NCBI RefSeq assembly: GCF_000236785.1
Contig: NZ_AGUF01000075.1
Location: 1-64,000 of the forward strand
From: Achromobacter arsenitoxydans SY8
GTDB lineage: Bacteria; Pseudomonadota; Gammaproteobacteria; Burkholderiales; Burkholderiaceae_B
Direction: 5' to 3'
DNA: 64,000 bases
In this document: piece by piece, positions 41,326 through 49,498 of the stretch
Numbering within the stretch: position 1 is the stretch's first letter
Layout of the letters: every line of letters begins with the position of its first letter
Made by a program: the position numbers and the translations under genes
The notes under the pieces: model-generated
Seen by the model: the letters and a program-made list of their open reading frames with translations, nothing else
Told to the model about the DNA's origin: nothing
The model's database searches: none

Positions 41326-42579
41326 ATGTCGCACGTTCCTACATCCCACCGTCCCGTCAGCCGCCCGCTGCTGCTGATCGCGGGCATCCTGTGCATCGCC
41401 ATGGCGTTGCGCGCGCCGTTCACCGGCGTGCCGCCGCTCATCGGCATGATCCGCGAGCAGCTAGGGCTGTCATCGGCGGCCGCCGGGATGCTGATCACCT
41501 TGCCGCTGCTGGCCTTCGCCGTGGTGTCGCTGTTCGCCGCGGGGCTGGCGCGCCGTTTCGGGCTGGAGCGCACGCTGTTCGCGGCGATGCTGCTGGTGGC
41601 CGCTGGCATTGTCGTGCGCACGCAAGGCGGCGCAGCGGGACTTTATGCGGGCACGGCCATCGTCGGCGCGGGCATCGCGCTGGGCAACGTGCTGCTGCCC
41701 AGCCTGCTCAAGCGCGATTTTCCCCAGCGGGTTGCGAGTCTGACCTCGGCCTATGTGCTGACCATGGGCCTGGCGGCGGGGCTGGCGTCGGCAGTCGCCA
41801 TTCCGCTGGCCAGCCTGCCGATGGGCGGCTGGCGGTTTTCGACGCTGTGCATGCTGGCCTTGCCGCTCATCAGCCTGCTGCTGTGGCTGCCGCAGCTTGC
41901 CAACCATACGCCGCCGGCGTCGACGACCGCGCACGCGCCGCACGGCGTGCGTCTGTGGCGTTCGCCCCTGGCCTGGCAGGTCACGCTGTATCTGGGCATC
42001 AATTCCTTCGTGTTCTATGTCGGGGTGAGCTGGCTGCCCGCCATCCTGCGCGACGCCGGCTATTCGGCCGAGCGCGCGGGATCTCTGCACGGACTGATGC
42101 AGCTGACGTCGGCGGCGCCCGCGCTGTTTCTTGCGCCGTTGCTGCGCCGCCTGAAGGACCAGCGCGCCGCGGCCTTCTGCGCCGCGGCGGCTTCCTTCGT
42201 GGCGTATGCCGGCCTGATCGCCGCGCCCGCGTGGGGCGCGCTGTGGATCATGCTGCTGGGGCTGGGAACGGGCGCTGGCATCATCCTGGGCCTGGCGTTC
42301 GTGGGCCTGCGCGCCAGCCATGCGCAGCAGGCCGCGGCGCTGTCGGGCATGGCGCAATGCGTGGGCTATCTTTTTGCCGCGACCGGTCCGGCGCTGGTGG
42401 GCGCGCTGCATGACCGGTCGGACGGCTGGGGCGTCGCGCTGGGCGTGTGCGCCGCGCTGTGCCTGGCGATGGCGGTGGCGGGCCTGTATGCCGGCAGGGC
42501 TATCCAGATTGGCCGGCCTGGCTCTTCCACAGGCGGACCAGGGTTTCCGGCGCATCCGCCTCGGGCACGTCAAAGCTGA
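41326..42579 (+). CDS. CynX/NimT family MFS transporter
   Basis: A 417-residue, 12-helix transporter. LLLIAGILCIAMALRAPFTGVPPL, FAAGLARRFGLERTLFAAML and FVFYVGVSWLPAILRDAGYS mark the CynX/NimT family (cyanate and 2-nitroimidazole transport). It pairs with the divergent NimR-like regulator and probably exports a xenobiotic. ATG 41326 is chosen because it puts the first helix in normal register. The last 80 bases overlap the 3' end of the convergent inhibitor gene. Confidence 0.88.
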   Translation: MSHVPTSHRPVSRPLLLIAGILCIAMALRAPFTGVPPLIGMIREQLGLSSAAAGMLITLPLLAFAVVSLFAAGLARRFGLERTLFAAMLLVAAGIVVRTQGGAAGLYAGTAIVGAGIALGNVLLPSLLKRDFPQRVASLTSAYVLTMGLAAGLASAVAIPLASLPMGGWRFSTLCMLALPLISLLLWLPQLANHTPPASTTAHAPHGVRLWRSPLAWQVTLYLGINSFVFYVGVSWLPAILRDAGYSAERAGSLHGLMQLTSAAPALFLAPLLRRLKDQRAAAFCAAAASFVAYAGLIAAPAWGALWIMLLGLGTGAGIILGLAFVGLRASHAQQAAALSGMAQCVGYLFAATGPALVGALHDRSDGWGVALGVCAALCLAMAVAGLYAGRAIQIGRPGSSTGGPGFPAHPPRARQS

Positions 42580-42823
42580 TCTGCGCTTCGCCTTCGTACA
42601 CGACGTCCACGCGGAAGTAGCGCTGGTCGCCGCTGCCATCCGCGGCGGGCACGGCCTTGGGCGCCGCGTGCTGCAGGGCGTCGCAGACCTCTTGCCGCAC
42701 GCCCGGCGGGCAGGTGGACAAGTCGATGCGGCGGGGTTGCGCCAGCCCGGGCAGATAGGCGAGCCCGCCCTCGCGGGTCAGGCGCACCAGCCGGACCAGG
42801 TCCAGCGAAGGCAGTTCTATCAT
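42500..42823 (-). CDS. emfourin-type protealysin inhibitor
   Basis: A 107-residue soluble protein directly following the M4 protease gene. LDLVRLVRLTREGGLAYLPG and RRIDLSTCPPGVRQEVCDAL, plus the terminal region PETLVRLWKSQ, match the small M4 peptidase inhibitor emfourin of Serratia. It has no signal peptide, like its target. Its start overlaps the protease stop (ATGA), so the two are made in concert and the inhibitor should block the protease inside the cell. Family assignment is by pattern and position. Confidence 0.75.
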   Translation of the reverse strand: MIELPSLDLVRLVRLTREGGLAYLPGLAQPRRIDLSTCPPGVRQEVCDALQHAAPKAVPAADGSGDQRYFRVDVVYEGEAQISFDVPEADAPETLVRLWKSQAGQSG

Positions 42824-43884
42824 GGCAGCACTCCCACGGCCTTCCAGGCCGCCTCGACTGCGTGGCGCACGGCTGCTTCGTGCTTTTCGCCCGCCACCTG
42901 CACGGTCATTGCGGCGAACGCCTTGAAATCGGCGTCGTGGCGCAGGCGCTTGTCGCACAGCGTGTCGTACCAGACGCGTCCCGCGCCGTTCCAGGCATTG
43001 CCGTCCAGCGCGGTGGCCGCCAGGTAGAAGGCCCGGTTGGGGATGCCCGAGTTGATGTGGACCCCGCCGTTGTCCCGGGGCGTATCGACATAGGCGCTCA
43101 TGTGCGCGGGCTGCGGATCCTTGCCCAGCACGGGGTCGTCGTAGGCGGTGCCGGGTTCGGCCATGGAGCGCAGGGCGCGCGCTTTGACCTTGGGCGTGAA
43201 CAGGCCTTGGCCCACCAGCCAATCGGCCTGCCGGGCGGTCTGGCCCAGCGAGTATTGCTTGACCAGCGCGCCGAACACGTCGCACAGCGATTCGTTCAGG
43301 GCGCCGGACTGGCCCTGGTAGAGCAGCGCGGCCTCGGTGTCGATCACGCCGTGCGTCAGTTCGTGGCCGATGATGTCGACGGCGATGGTGAAGCGGTTGA
43401 ACACCTGGCCATCGCCGTCGCCGAACACCATTTGCGCGCCGTTCCAGAAGGCGTTTTCGTAGTCTTCGCCGTAGTGCACGGTGCCGACCAGAGGCAGCCC
43501 GTGGGCGTCGATGGAATGGCGCTTGTAGACGTTCCAGAACAGCTTGTAGGTGGAGCCCAGATGGGCGTAGGCCTCGTCCACCGCGGGGTCGCCGCTGTCC
43601 CGGGCGCCTTCGGCCCGCACCAGCTTGCCCGGCAAGGAGGTGCTGTTGGCGGCGTCGTGGATGGCGCGTTCGGGCGAGCCCGGCGGGGCCGCGTGCTGCG
43701 CGGGCGCGAGCGTCGCGCGCGGCGGCTGTTCGGCCATCTCGCGCAGGCTGCGCTGCTGCTGATCAATAATCAACGTCTTGACGGCGGGCATGCTGACGCG
43801 CGTATCGGCGTGTTGCGCCAGGCGGTCCAGCATGTACGGCGGGACCACTCCGATCAGGGGAGCGGACTCGGAAGGACGTGGCAT
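42820..43884 (-). CDS. protealysin-like M4 metallopeptidase
   Basis: A 354-residue neutral zinc protease of the thermolysin family. A short propeptide (VVPPYMLDRLAQHAD, then AVKTLIIDQQQRSLRE) is typical of protealysin and lacks a signal peptide. The catalytic helix is VDIIGHELTHGVIDTEA (HExxH), with the third zinc ligand Glu in ALNESLCDVFGALVK and the active-site His in NGGVHINSGIPNRAFYLAA. Protealysins are kept inside the cell or leave by non-classical routes and cleave cytoskeletal and other targets. The emfourin gene follows in a 4-base overlap. Confidence 0.93.
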   Translation of the reverse strand: MPRPSESAPLIGVVPPYMLDRLAQHADTRVSMPAVKTLIIDQQQRSLREMAEQPPRATLAPAQHAAPPGSPERAIHDAANSTSLPGKLVRAEGARDSGDPAVDEAYAHLGSTYKLFWNVYKRHSIDAHGLPLVGTVHYGEDYENAFWNGAQMVFGDGDGQVFNRFTIAVDIIGHELTHGVIDTEAALLYQGQSGALNESLCDVFGALVKQYSLGQTARQADWLVGQGLFTPKVKARALRSMAEPGTAYDDPVLGKDPQPAHMSAYVDTPRDNGGVHINSGIPNRAFYLAATALDGNAWNGAGRVWYDTLCDKRLRHDADFKAFAAMTVQVAGEKHEAAVRHAVEAAWKAVGVLP

Positions 43885-44068
43885 GTTCGGTCTCCGTCAT
43901 GGGCGCCGGATGCAAGCCTGGGCGCGGGGCTTGGTTACGGTAGCAGAAGGGCGGAATGCCCACGTAACAGGATGCGGCGCGAAGCGTAAGGATCGCCCCG
44001 CGGCGCCTCGACAGCGCAGCGTTGTTCCGGTAGTTTCGTGCGCTTTCCATTTTTTGCCAGACCTCCTC

Positions 44069-44704
44069 ATGCCGCCCGTTGATTACCGCATTGCAGCCAT
44101 CGCGCTGAACGACACGCATCTTTGCCTGACGCTGGCCGATGGCCGGCGCATCGAGGAGCCGATCCGCCGGCACATTCGCCTGCATGAGGCGTCGCCGGCC
44201 GACCGCGAGCAATGGCAGCTTGTGGACGACGGGCATGGCGTCGTCTGGCCGGCGTTGCTGGCGCCGTCGCCGCAAGGCATGGTGAACGTGCACGACCTGC
44301 TGTGGGACCAGCGCTACGAGCAGGCCATGGCGACGCTGCAGGCGGCCGACTGGAAGCTCGACCGGCTGTCGGAAACGGACCGCGAGCTGGTGGCGCTGTG
44401 GCGCATGGAGGCCGACATCAACAACGGCGGCTTCATGCAGTTTCTGTGCAACTGGGGAGACCAGACCTGCCAGCTTGCCCTGCAGGCGCTGCGCAAGATT
44501 GGCGCGGCGCACATGCTGGAAATCCTGTCGCGCATGCGCGGGCTGATCGACCGCTTCGAGGCCTCGCCCGAGGTGGTCCAGCTGAACGATATCTATGGCG
44601 CGATGACCGAGGAAGAGCAGCAGGAAATGGAGGAACTGGACCACGCATTCTGGGAGTACCCGGACTCGTTGTCGCGCCTGGGATTGCGCTGGTACGGCGC
44701 CTGA
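44069..44704 (+). CDS. DUF2442-DUF4375 fusion protein
   Basis: A 211-residue cytoplasmic protein. Residues 1-75 resemble DUF2442 (YRIAAIALNDTHLCLTLADG, RRIEEPIRRHIRLHEASPADR), a fold often found with toxin-antitoxin components. Residues 110-180 hold the DUF4375 pattern WRMEADINNGGFMQFLCNWG, known from immunity-like SMI1-type contexts. No function is established for either domain. It is divergent from the protease gene and monocistronic. Confidence 0.7.
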   Translation: MPPVDYRIAAIALNDTHLCLTLADGRRIEEPIRRHIRLHEASPADREQWQLVDDGHGVVWPALLAPSPQGMVNVHDLLWDQRYEQAMATLQAADWKLDRLSETDRELVALWRMEADINNGGFMQFLCNWGDQTCQLALQALRKIGAAHMLEILSRMRGLIDRFEASPEVVQLNDIYGAMTEEEQQEMEELDHAFWEYPDSLSRLGLRWYGA

Positions 44705-44829
44705 TTTCCCCTCAATGCAGTCGTGTCGAAACGTCCGGAAACGTATAGGAACATTCCGTCGGTAAGCATGTGCCGCAGCCCGCGCGTGCGGGATAGAATC
44801 CGGACCTTATTTCCCGGGGGGGACGCGCG

Positions 44830-44946
44830 ATGAGGTATTTCCTGATCTTGGTGGGGGCGGCCGTGGTCGCCTATCTGCTGGCTCGCGGCATCGCGGCGGT
44901 GCTCTCGGACCGTAAACGAACAAGAGCAGACAGGGATTCGAAATGA
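44830..44946 (+). CDS. 38-residue membrane peptide, coupled to band-7 gene
   Basis: An ATG at 44830, preceded by a G-rich tract (CCGGGGGGGAC), opens a 38-codon frame encoding RYFLILVGAAVVAYLLARG as one membrane helix, then a basic tail (LSDRKRTRADRDSK). Its TGA stop overlaps the ATG of the following band-7 gene (ATGA), so translation of that gene is probably coupled to it. It may be a small partner of the SPFH protein or merely a leader peptide. It is too short to place in a family. Confidence 0.65.
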   Translation: MRYFLILVGAAVVAYLLARGIAAVLSDRKRTRADRDSK

Positions 44947-45845
44947 AGCCGACGGACATCCAGATGGTCAAGACAATCGGCGCGGTCAAGCCGCGCAGCA
45001 TCAAGGTCGCCGTCGGCACCGGGATACTGTTCCTCCTTATCCTGTTCATCGCCTTCGGCTCGTGGTTCCAGGTGGATCAGGGCGAGCGCGGCGTGGTGCT
45101 GCGCAACGGCAAGCTGGTGCGCGTGTCCGAGCCCGGCCTGGACTTCAAGACGCCCTTCATCGACAACGTGATGACGGTGTCCGTGCGCGACCACACCTTC
45201 GTGTTCGAAAAGCTCGAGGCCTACAGCTACGACCAGCAGCCCGCCACCCTGCGCGTGTCCGTGACCTACCGCGTGCCGCCGGAGCATGTTGCCGAGCTCT
45301 ACTCCGAATACGGCACCATCTCCAATCTGCAGATGCGCGTGCTGGAGCGCAAGACGCCGGACGCGGTGAAGAACGTGTTCGGCCAGTACACCGCCGTGCG
45401 CGCCATCCAGGAACGCCAGAAGCTGGGCCTGGACGTGAACAACGCGGTGCTCAAGACGATGGAAGGCGCGCCGGTGCAGGTGGTGGGCGTGCAGATCGAG
45501 GAAGTGGGCTTCTCGCAGGCCTACGAGCATTCGATTGAACAGCGCATGCTGGCCCAGGTGCAGATCGAGACCACGCGCCAGCAGAAGGAAACGGCGATGA
45601 TCAACGCCGAGATCCAGGTGGTCAAGGCCAAGGCCGAAGCCGATGCGCGCCGTCAGCAGTTCACGGCGGAGGCCGACGGCATCCGCATGCGTGGCGAAGC
45701 GGAAGCTGCGTCCATCCGCGCCAAGGCCGAGGCGCTGGCCGCCAACACCAATCTGGTGAGCCTGAACGCGGTCGAAAAGTGGGACGGCGTGCTGCCGGCC
45801 ACGCAGGTGCCCGGCTCGGCGATGCCGTTCATCGGCATCAAGTAG
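44943..45845 (+). CDS. SPFH/band-7 (prohibitin-like) membrane protein
   Basis: A 300-residue protein anchored by one N-terminal helix (residues about 23-42, VAVGTGILFLLILFIAFG), followed by a band-7 domain (QVDQGERGVVLRNGKLVRVS, EPGLDFKTPFIDNVMTVSVR) and a long Ala/Glu-rich coiled coil from residue 205 (QKETAMINAEIQVVKAKAEA). Such proteins oligomerise into membrane scaffolds. HflK/HflC-type relatives regulate FtsH, but no partner is seen apart from the small peptide upstream. It ends 8 bases inside the convergent EIIC-EAL gene. Confidence 0.9.
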   Translation: MKPTDIQMVKTIGAVKPRSIKVAVGTGILFLLILFIAFGSWFQVDQGERGVVLRNGKLVRVSEPGLDFKTPFIDNVMTVSVRDHTFVFEKLEAYSYDQQPATLRVSVTYRVPPEHVAELYSEYGTISNLQMRVLERKTPDAVKNVFGQYTAVRAIQERQKLGLDVNNAVLKTMEGAPVQVVGVQIEEVGFSQAYEHSIEQRMLAQVQIETTRQQKETAMINAEIQVVKAKAEADARRQQFTAEADGIRMRGEAEAASIRAKAEALAANTNLVSLNAVEKWDGVLPATQVPGSAMPFIGIK

Positions 45846-47943
45846 CCGCGGCGCCCTCGGATTGCATCGGCGCGGCGGGCATCTGCTGGCGCCGGCGCGC
45901 AAAATCCACAACGTGTTCGCCGGGCACCGCCTTGCTGTAGTACCAGCCCTGCACGATGATCTCGGCGCTGGATTCCAGCGCGGATAGCTGCACGTCCGTT
46001 TCCACGCCTTCTACGATGATCTGCAGGTTCAGCGCCTCGCAGAACCGCAGCAGGCCGCTCATCACCAGCGCGCCCCGGTCGTGGCTTTGCGCCAGCACGA
46101 AACTGCGGTCGATCTTCACGGCGTCGATCTGGAACTGGTGCAGATAGCTCAGCGCCGAATAGCCCGTGCCGAAGTCGTCGATGTACACGCGCGCGCCGAT
46201 GCCGTGCAGGCGCGAGAATGCCGTGTGCAGCGCCTGGGCGTCTTCGACCAGCGCGTCTTCGGTGAGCTCCACGGACACCTGGCCCTGCGCCTGTTCCAGG
46301 ACTTCGATCAGCTTGTCCAGGAAAGCCGGCGTGGTCAGCGTGCCGCTGGTGACATTGATGGTCATCGGCAGCGTGAAGCCCTGCGCGCGCCACGCCAGGC
46401 ATTGCCGCACCGCCTGGCGGGCCACCCACAGATCCACTTCGCGCATCAGGTCCGCCTGGGCCAGCCAGCGCAGGAACTCCAGCGGGGCCTGCTGCGTGCC
46501 TTCTGGTCCGGTCGCGCGCAGCAGGGCCTCGCAGCCCGTGCACAGGCCGGTGCGCAGCGACACCTGCGGCTGGAATTCCAGATAAAAGTCGTACTCGCTG
46601 ATGGCGCGGATGCGCGAGACTTCGGCGCGCCGCCGCGCGCGGTTTGCGTAGGTGGTCGCCAGGGGATCGTGCGCGTACAGCAGGGATTCTTCCTGGAGCT
46701 GCGGAAAGGTGGTGTCCAGCGACTTGAAGTACACGGTCGCGTCGGCCTTGCGCTGGCGCTCCAGCGCGATCACGCAGGGCGCATAGAGGCAGACGCCCAG
46801 CCCCAGCAGCAGCAGTTGCAGGACGATGCCGCCCAGGTGTTCGCCCGCGCCGATGTATGCGTTGAACAGCACCGGCGACGTCAGCGGCAGCGCGACCGTC
46901 GCCGGCTGCAGCCAGCCGAGCTGCACCACGGCCACGGCAATGAGCACATTGGCGACCGGCGCGAGCACGAAGGGGAGCAGCAGCCGGGGATTCAGGATCA
47001 GCGGCAGGCCGAACAGCAGGATTTCGTTGACGTTCAGCAGCGACACCGGAATGCTGGCCAGCGCCAGCAGGCGCAGCGACTCGCTGCGCGAAAAAAGCAG
47101 GATGGCCACGACCAGGGATAGCGTGGCGCCCGATCCGCCGATGAAGGCGAACGCGCCCAGCAGCGTGCCGTTCAGCGCGTAGACGCTTTCATAGCCCGCT
47201 GCGGCGGTGGTGGCGTTGAGCTGGGTGGCCTGGTCCAGGACCTCCATGATGGGCGCCATGGCATGGGCGCCATGGATGCCGAAGAACCACAGCAGCGAGT
47301 TCAACGCGGCGATCAGGGCGCCGGACGCGAACGGGTTGTCCAGCGACGCGACGCTCAGCGGGATGTCGAACTGCGCTACGGCGGGGATGCGCAGGGCGGT
47401 GGCAAGCAGCGCCATCAACAGCCCCGCCGTCAGCAGCCCGGGCACGATCATGTTCAGTGAGTCCCGCACGTTTTCGCCGATAAGTCCGTCCGGGGCCAGC
47501 TGCGTCCAGCGGCGGCGGTGCAGCCACGCCATCAGCGGCACGGTCGCGAGCGGCGAGAGGATGGCTATGAACAGCATCAGGGTGGACGTCGCGCGCGGGT
47601 AGGGCGCCAGCAGGCTTTCGGCGATGACCACGTACGACAGGCAGAGCAGCGCCGTGGGCAGGTGCGGAAGCCGGTGGCGGATGGACAGCATGTAGCCGAT
47701 GGACATGCCGGCCAGCAGCGGCATGATGGCCGAGAGCTTGCGGTGCGCCCCGGCCAGCAGGTCGGCGATGACGTCAGGCAGGCCCAGAAGCCGGGCGCAG
47801 ACGGACAGGAGCAGGAACAGCGCCGAAACCAGCAGACAGGGCAGGGTCCAGAGCAGGCCTTCGCGGATCGCGCGCAGGGCATTGGCGCTTGCCAGGGCGG
47901 CCAGCCGATCTTTCGGGTATCGCAGGAAGACCGATTTCGGCAT
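45838..47943 (-). CDS. PTS EIIC-like membrane domain fused to EAL phosphodiesterase
   Basis: A 701-residue protein. Residues 1-410 are polytopic and match the lactose/cellobiose EIIC fold: the helices PLLAGMSIGYMLSIRHRLPH and LLWFFGIHGAHAMAPIMEVL (G-I-H-G substrate motif) and NVNEILLFGLPLILNPRLLLPF. Residues 450-690 are an EAL domain with all expected motifs: CEALLRATG, NVTSGTLT, VELTEDALVED, DDFGTGYSALSYL, DAVKIDRSFV and VEGVET. It should therefore hydrolyse c-di-GMP. No EIIA or EIIB domain is fused or adjacent, so the sugar module may act as a sensor. It is monocistronic. Confidence 0.88.
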   Translation of the reverse strand: MPKSVFLRYPKDRLAALASANALRAIREGLLWTLPCLLVSALFLLLSVCARLLGLPDVIADLLAGAHRKLSAIMPLLAGMSIGYMLSIRHRLPHLPTALLCLSYVVIAESLLAPYPRATSTLMLFIAILSPLATVPLMAWLHRRRWTQLAPDGLIGENVRDSLNMIVPGLLTAGLLMALLATALRIPAVAQFDIPLSVASLDNPFASGALIAALNSLLWFFGIHGAHAMAPIMEVLDQATQLNATTAAAGYESVYALNGTLLGAFAFIGGSGATLSLVVAILLFSRSESLRLLALASIPVSLLNVNEILLFGLPLILNPRLLLPFVLAPVANVLIAVAVVQLGWLQPATVALPLTSPVLFNAYIGAGEHLGGIVLQLLLLGLGVCLYAPCVIALERQRKADATVYFKSLDTTFPQLQEESLLYAHDPLATTYANRARRRAEVSRIRAISEYDFYLEFQPQVSLRTGLCTGCEALLRATGPEGTQQAPLEFLRWLAQADLMREVDLWVARQAVRQCLAWRAQGFTLPMTINVTSGTLTTPAFLDKLIEVLEQAQGQVSVELTEDALVEDAQALHTAFSRLHGIGARVYIDDFGTGYSALSYLHQFQIDAVKIDRSFVLAQSHDRGALVMSGLLRFCEALNLQIIVEGVETDVQLSALESSAEIIVQGWYYSKAVPGEHVVDFARRRQQMPAAPMQSEGAAAT

Positions 47944-48204
47944 GGCCGTCGCTTTCCCGGTTGGCGGGCCTATGGAATGCCGCCTTCGGGGGTTGAAAAA
48001 ATCGTTGCCGCATCCTAGCGCCTGCGATCATGCTTTTGCAATCCGGGTTGGCGGTGCCTAGGGATTCCCCTCTGTCAAGAATCAAGAAGGAGGATGCTTT
48101 GGGGCAGGACAAGCGGATCGGGAGGCTATACGATCAGGCTTGCATAAAGCCGCCTCAGCGAGGATGGCGCGCACAAGAGCATAAGCTTCAAGAAGGAGAC
48201 AAGG

Positions 48205-48447
48205 ATGTCTCAGCTGGATTGGACGCCCGGCGACACGGCGCCGGATCGTCAGGGCTATTACGAGACGCGGCTGGATTCGGGCCATACCGCGATTTCGCTC
48301 TACAGTGTGCTGGGCTGGATGCCGGCGAAGACGCCGGGCAACCTGATCAGCTGGCGCGCGCTGCCGCCCGCCCTTGAACGGGAAGAGGCCGAACGCCACC
48401 TGCAGGAGATCCGGGCCGCGCAAAGCCATATCCCCATGGATTACTAG
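48205..48447 (+). CDS. small protein of unknown function
   Basis: An 80-residue soluble protein. SQLDWTPGDTAPDRQGYYET and GWMPAKTPGNLISWRALPPA look like a small beta fold with conserved Trp and Pro, then a helix (REEAERHLQEIRAAQ). I do not know the family. A strong ribosome site (AGAAGGAGAC) precedes ATG 48205. The 261 bases upstream, up to the EIIC-EAL gene, contain no further gene that I can support. Confidence 0.6.
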   Translation: MSQLDWTPGDTAPDRQGYYETRLDSGHTAISLYSVLGWMPAKTPGNLISWRALPPALEREEAERHLQEIRAAQSHIPMDY

Positions 48448-48536
48448 CGCGGCCGCTTGCCGGCTGCGCGGCGGCCGGCTCGTGTATAACCTCTTCAATC
48501 GGCGCCGGGCACGGGCGTCGAAAAGGGGAGAAGATC

Positions 48537-48884
48537 TTGCGCGAGTTCGTGGCGACGTTCCTGGATGCGGGACTGCTGGTGCTGGCCGTGCTGGCGTTCG
48601 TTTTGCCCGCCCTGTCCGTCCTGGCGCTGGTGTTGCGCGCCCGGCCGGAACGATTCCCGCGCTGGAACACGCCTGGCTGGCGCCGGGCAGGCATCGCGGT
48701 GCTGTGGCTGCCGTTCGTCGTCATGGCGGTGTACGGCGGCACCGCGTGGTGGGCGGCCAAAGCCTATGACCGCTACTACTTCTTCGGCCTGCTGATCGCT
48801 TTCGTCTACCTGCTCGTCGCCATGCTGGTGTCGATGGGCGGGCTGTTCTGGATACGCTCGTCCAGACGCCGCCTTCGGGATTGA
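48537..48884 (+). CDS. small inner-membrane protein
   Basis: A 115-residue protein with three predicted helices (DAGLLVLAVLAFVLPALSVL, IAVLWLPFVVMAVYGGTAWW and FGLLIAFVYLLVAMLVSMGG) and an Arg-rich C-terminus. It starts at TTG 48537 behind GGGGAG (48525-48530). No homologous family is known to me. It lies between a hypothetical gene and the second sigma factor, probably monocistronic. Confidence 0.6.
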   Translation: MREFVATFLDAGLLVLAVLAFVLPALSVLALVLRARPERFPRWNTPGWRRAGIAVLWLPFVVMAVYGGTAWWAAKAYDRYYFFGLLIAFVYLLVAMLVSMGGLFWIRSSRRRLRD

Positions 48885-48934
48885 GTCCGCCGCGCGGCGA
48901 GCCCCGGCGGGGGCCCTGGACGGACGTGCTATAA

Positions 48935-48953
48935 AATAATAACAATTCCTATT
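48935..48953. promoter_or_regulatory. Fur-box-like site of iron-uptake system 2
   Basis: AATAATAACAATTCCTATT agrees with the Fur consensus at about 12 of 19 positions and is AT-rich in a GC-rich region. It lies 23 bases before the TTG start of the second sigma factor gene, overlapping the expected promoter. Confidence 0.55.
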
Positions 48954-48976
48954 TGCAATATATCTCGAGGTGCGCC

Positions 48977-49498
48977 TTGCCTGCGCCGGAATCTCCCCCC
49001 GCCGACACCGTCACGCAGCTATATCGTGAACACCACGGCTGGCTGTCGATGTGGCTGCGCAAGAAGCTGGGCAGCTCCTTCGACGCGGCCGACCTGGCGC
49101 ACGACACCTTCGTGCGGCTGATGGCTGGCCGGCGCCGGGAGCAGGCGGGCGATGAGCCGCGCGCGCTGCTGACGCACATCGCGAAGGGCCTGGTGGTGGA
49201 CCATTGGCGCCGCCGCGCGCTGGAAGACGCGTATCTGGACGCCGTTGCGCAATTGCCCGCGCCCGAAGCGCCTTCGCCGGAGGCGCGGACGCTGATCCTG
49301 GAGACGCTGCACGCCATTGATGCGGCCCTGCGGTCGCTGCCCGCCAGGACGCGCGAGATCTTCGTGCTGTCGCAGTTCGACGGCCTGGGCTATGACGCCA
49401 TCGCGCAGCGCCAGCGCGTGTCGCTGTCCACCGTCAAGCGTCACATGCAGGCGGCGCTGACCGCCTGCCTGATTGCCTATCAGGCCGACGCGTCATGA
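48977..49498 (+). CDS. ECF sigma factor, FecI type (system 2)
   Basis: A 173-residue ECF sigma factor. Region 2 is YREHHGWLSMWLRKKLGSSF plus AADLAHDTFVRLMAGRR. Region 4 contains LPARTREIFVLSQFDGLGYD and the HTH IAQRQRVSLSTVKRHMQAAL. TTG 48977 has GAGG 6 bases ahead and is favoured over TTG 48953, which lies within the Fur-like site. The stop overlaps the FecR start (ATGA). Confidence 0.9.
   Translation: MPAPESPPADTVTQLYREHHGWLSMWLRKKLGSSFDAADLAHDTFVRLMAGRRREQAGDEPRALLTHIAKGLVVDHWRRRALEDAYLDAVAQLPAPEAPSPEARTLILETLHAIDAALRSLPARTREIFVLSQFDGLGYDAIAQRQRVSLSTVKRHMQAALTACLIAYQADAS

Noticed and set aside
47944-48204. Additional genes or RNAs in the 261-base gap after the EIIC-EAL gene.
   Set aside because: Only short frames without ribosome sites and no stable terminator-like hairpin were seen. 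It probably holds the promoters of the flanking genes.
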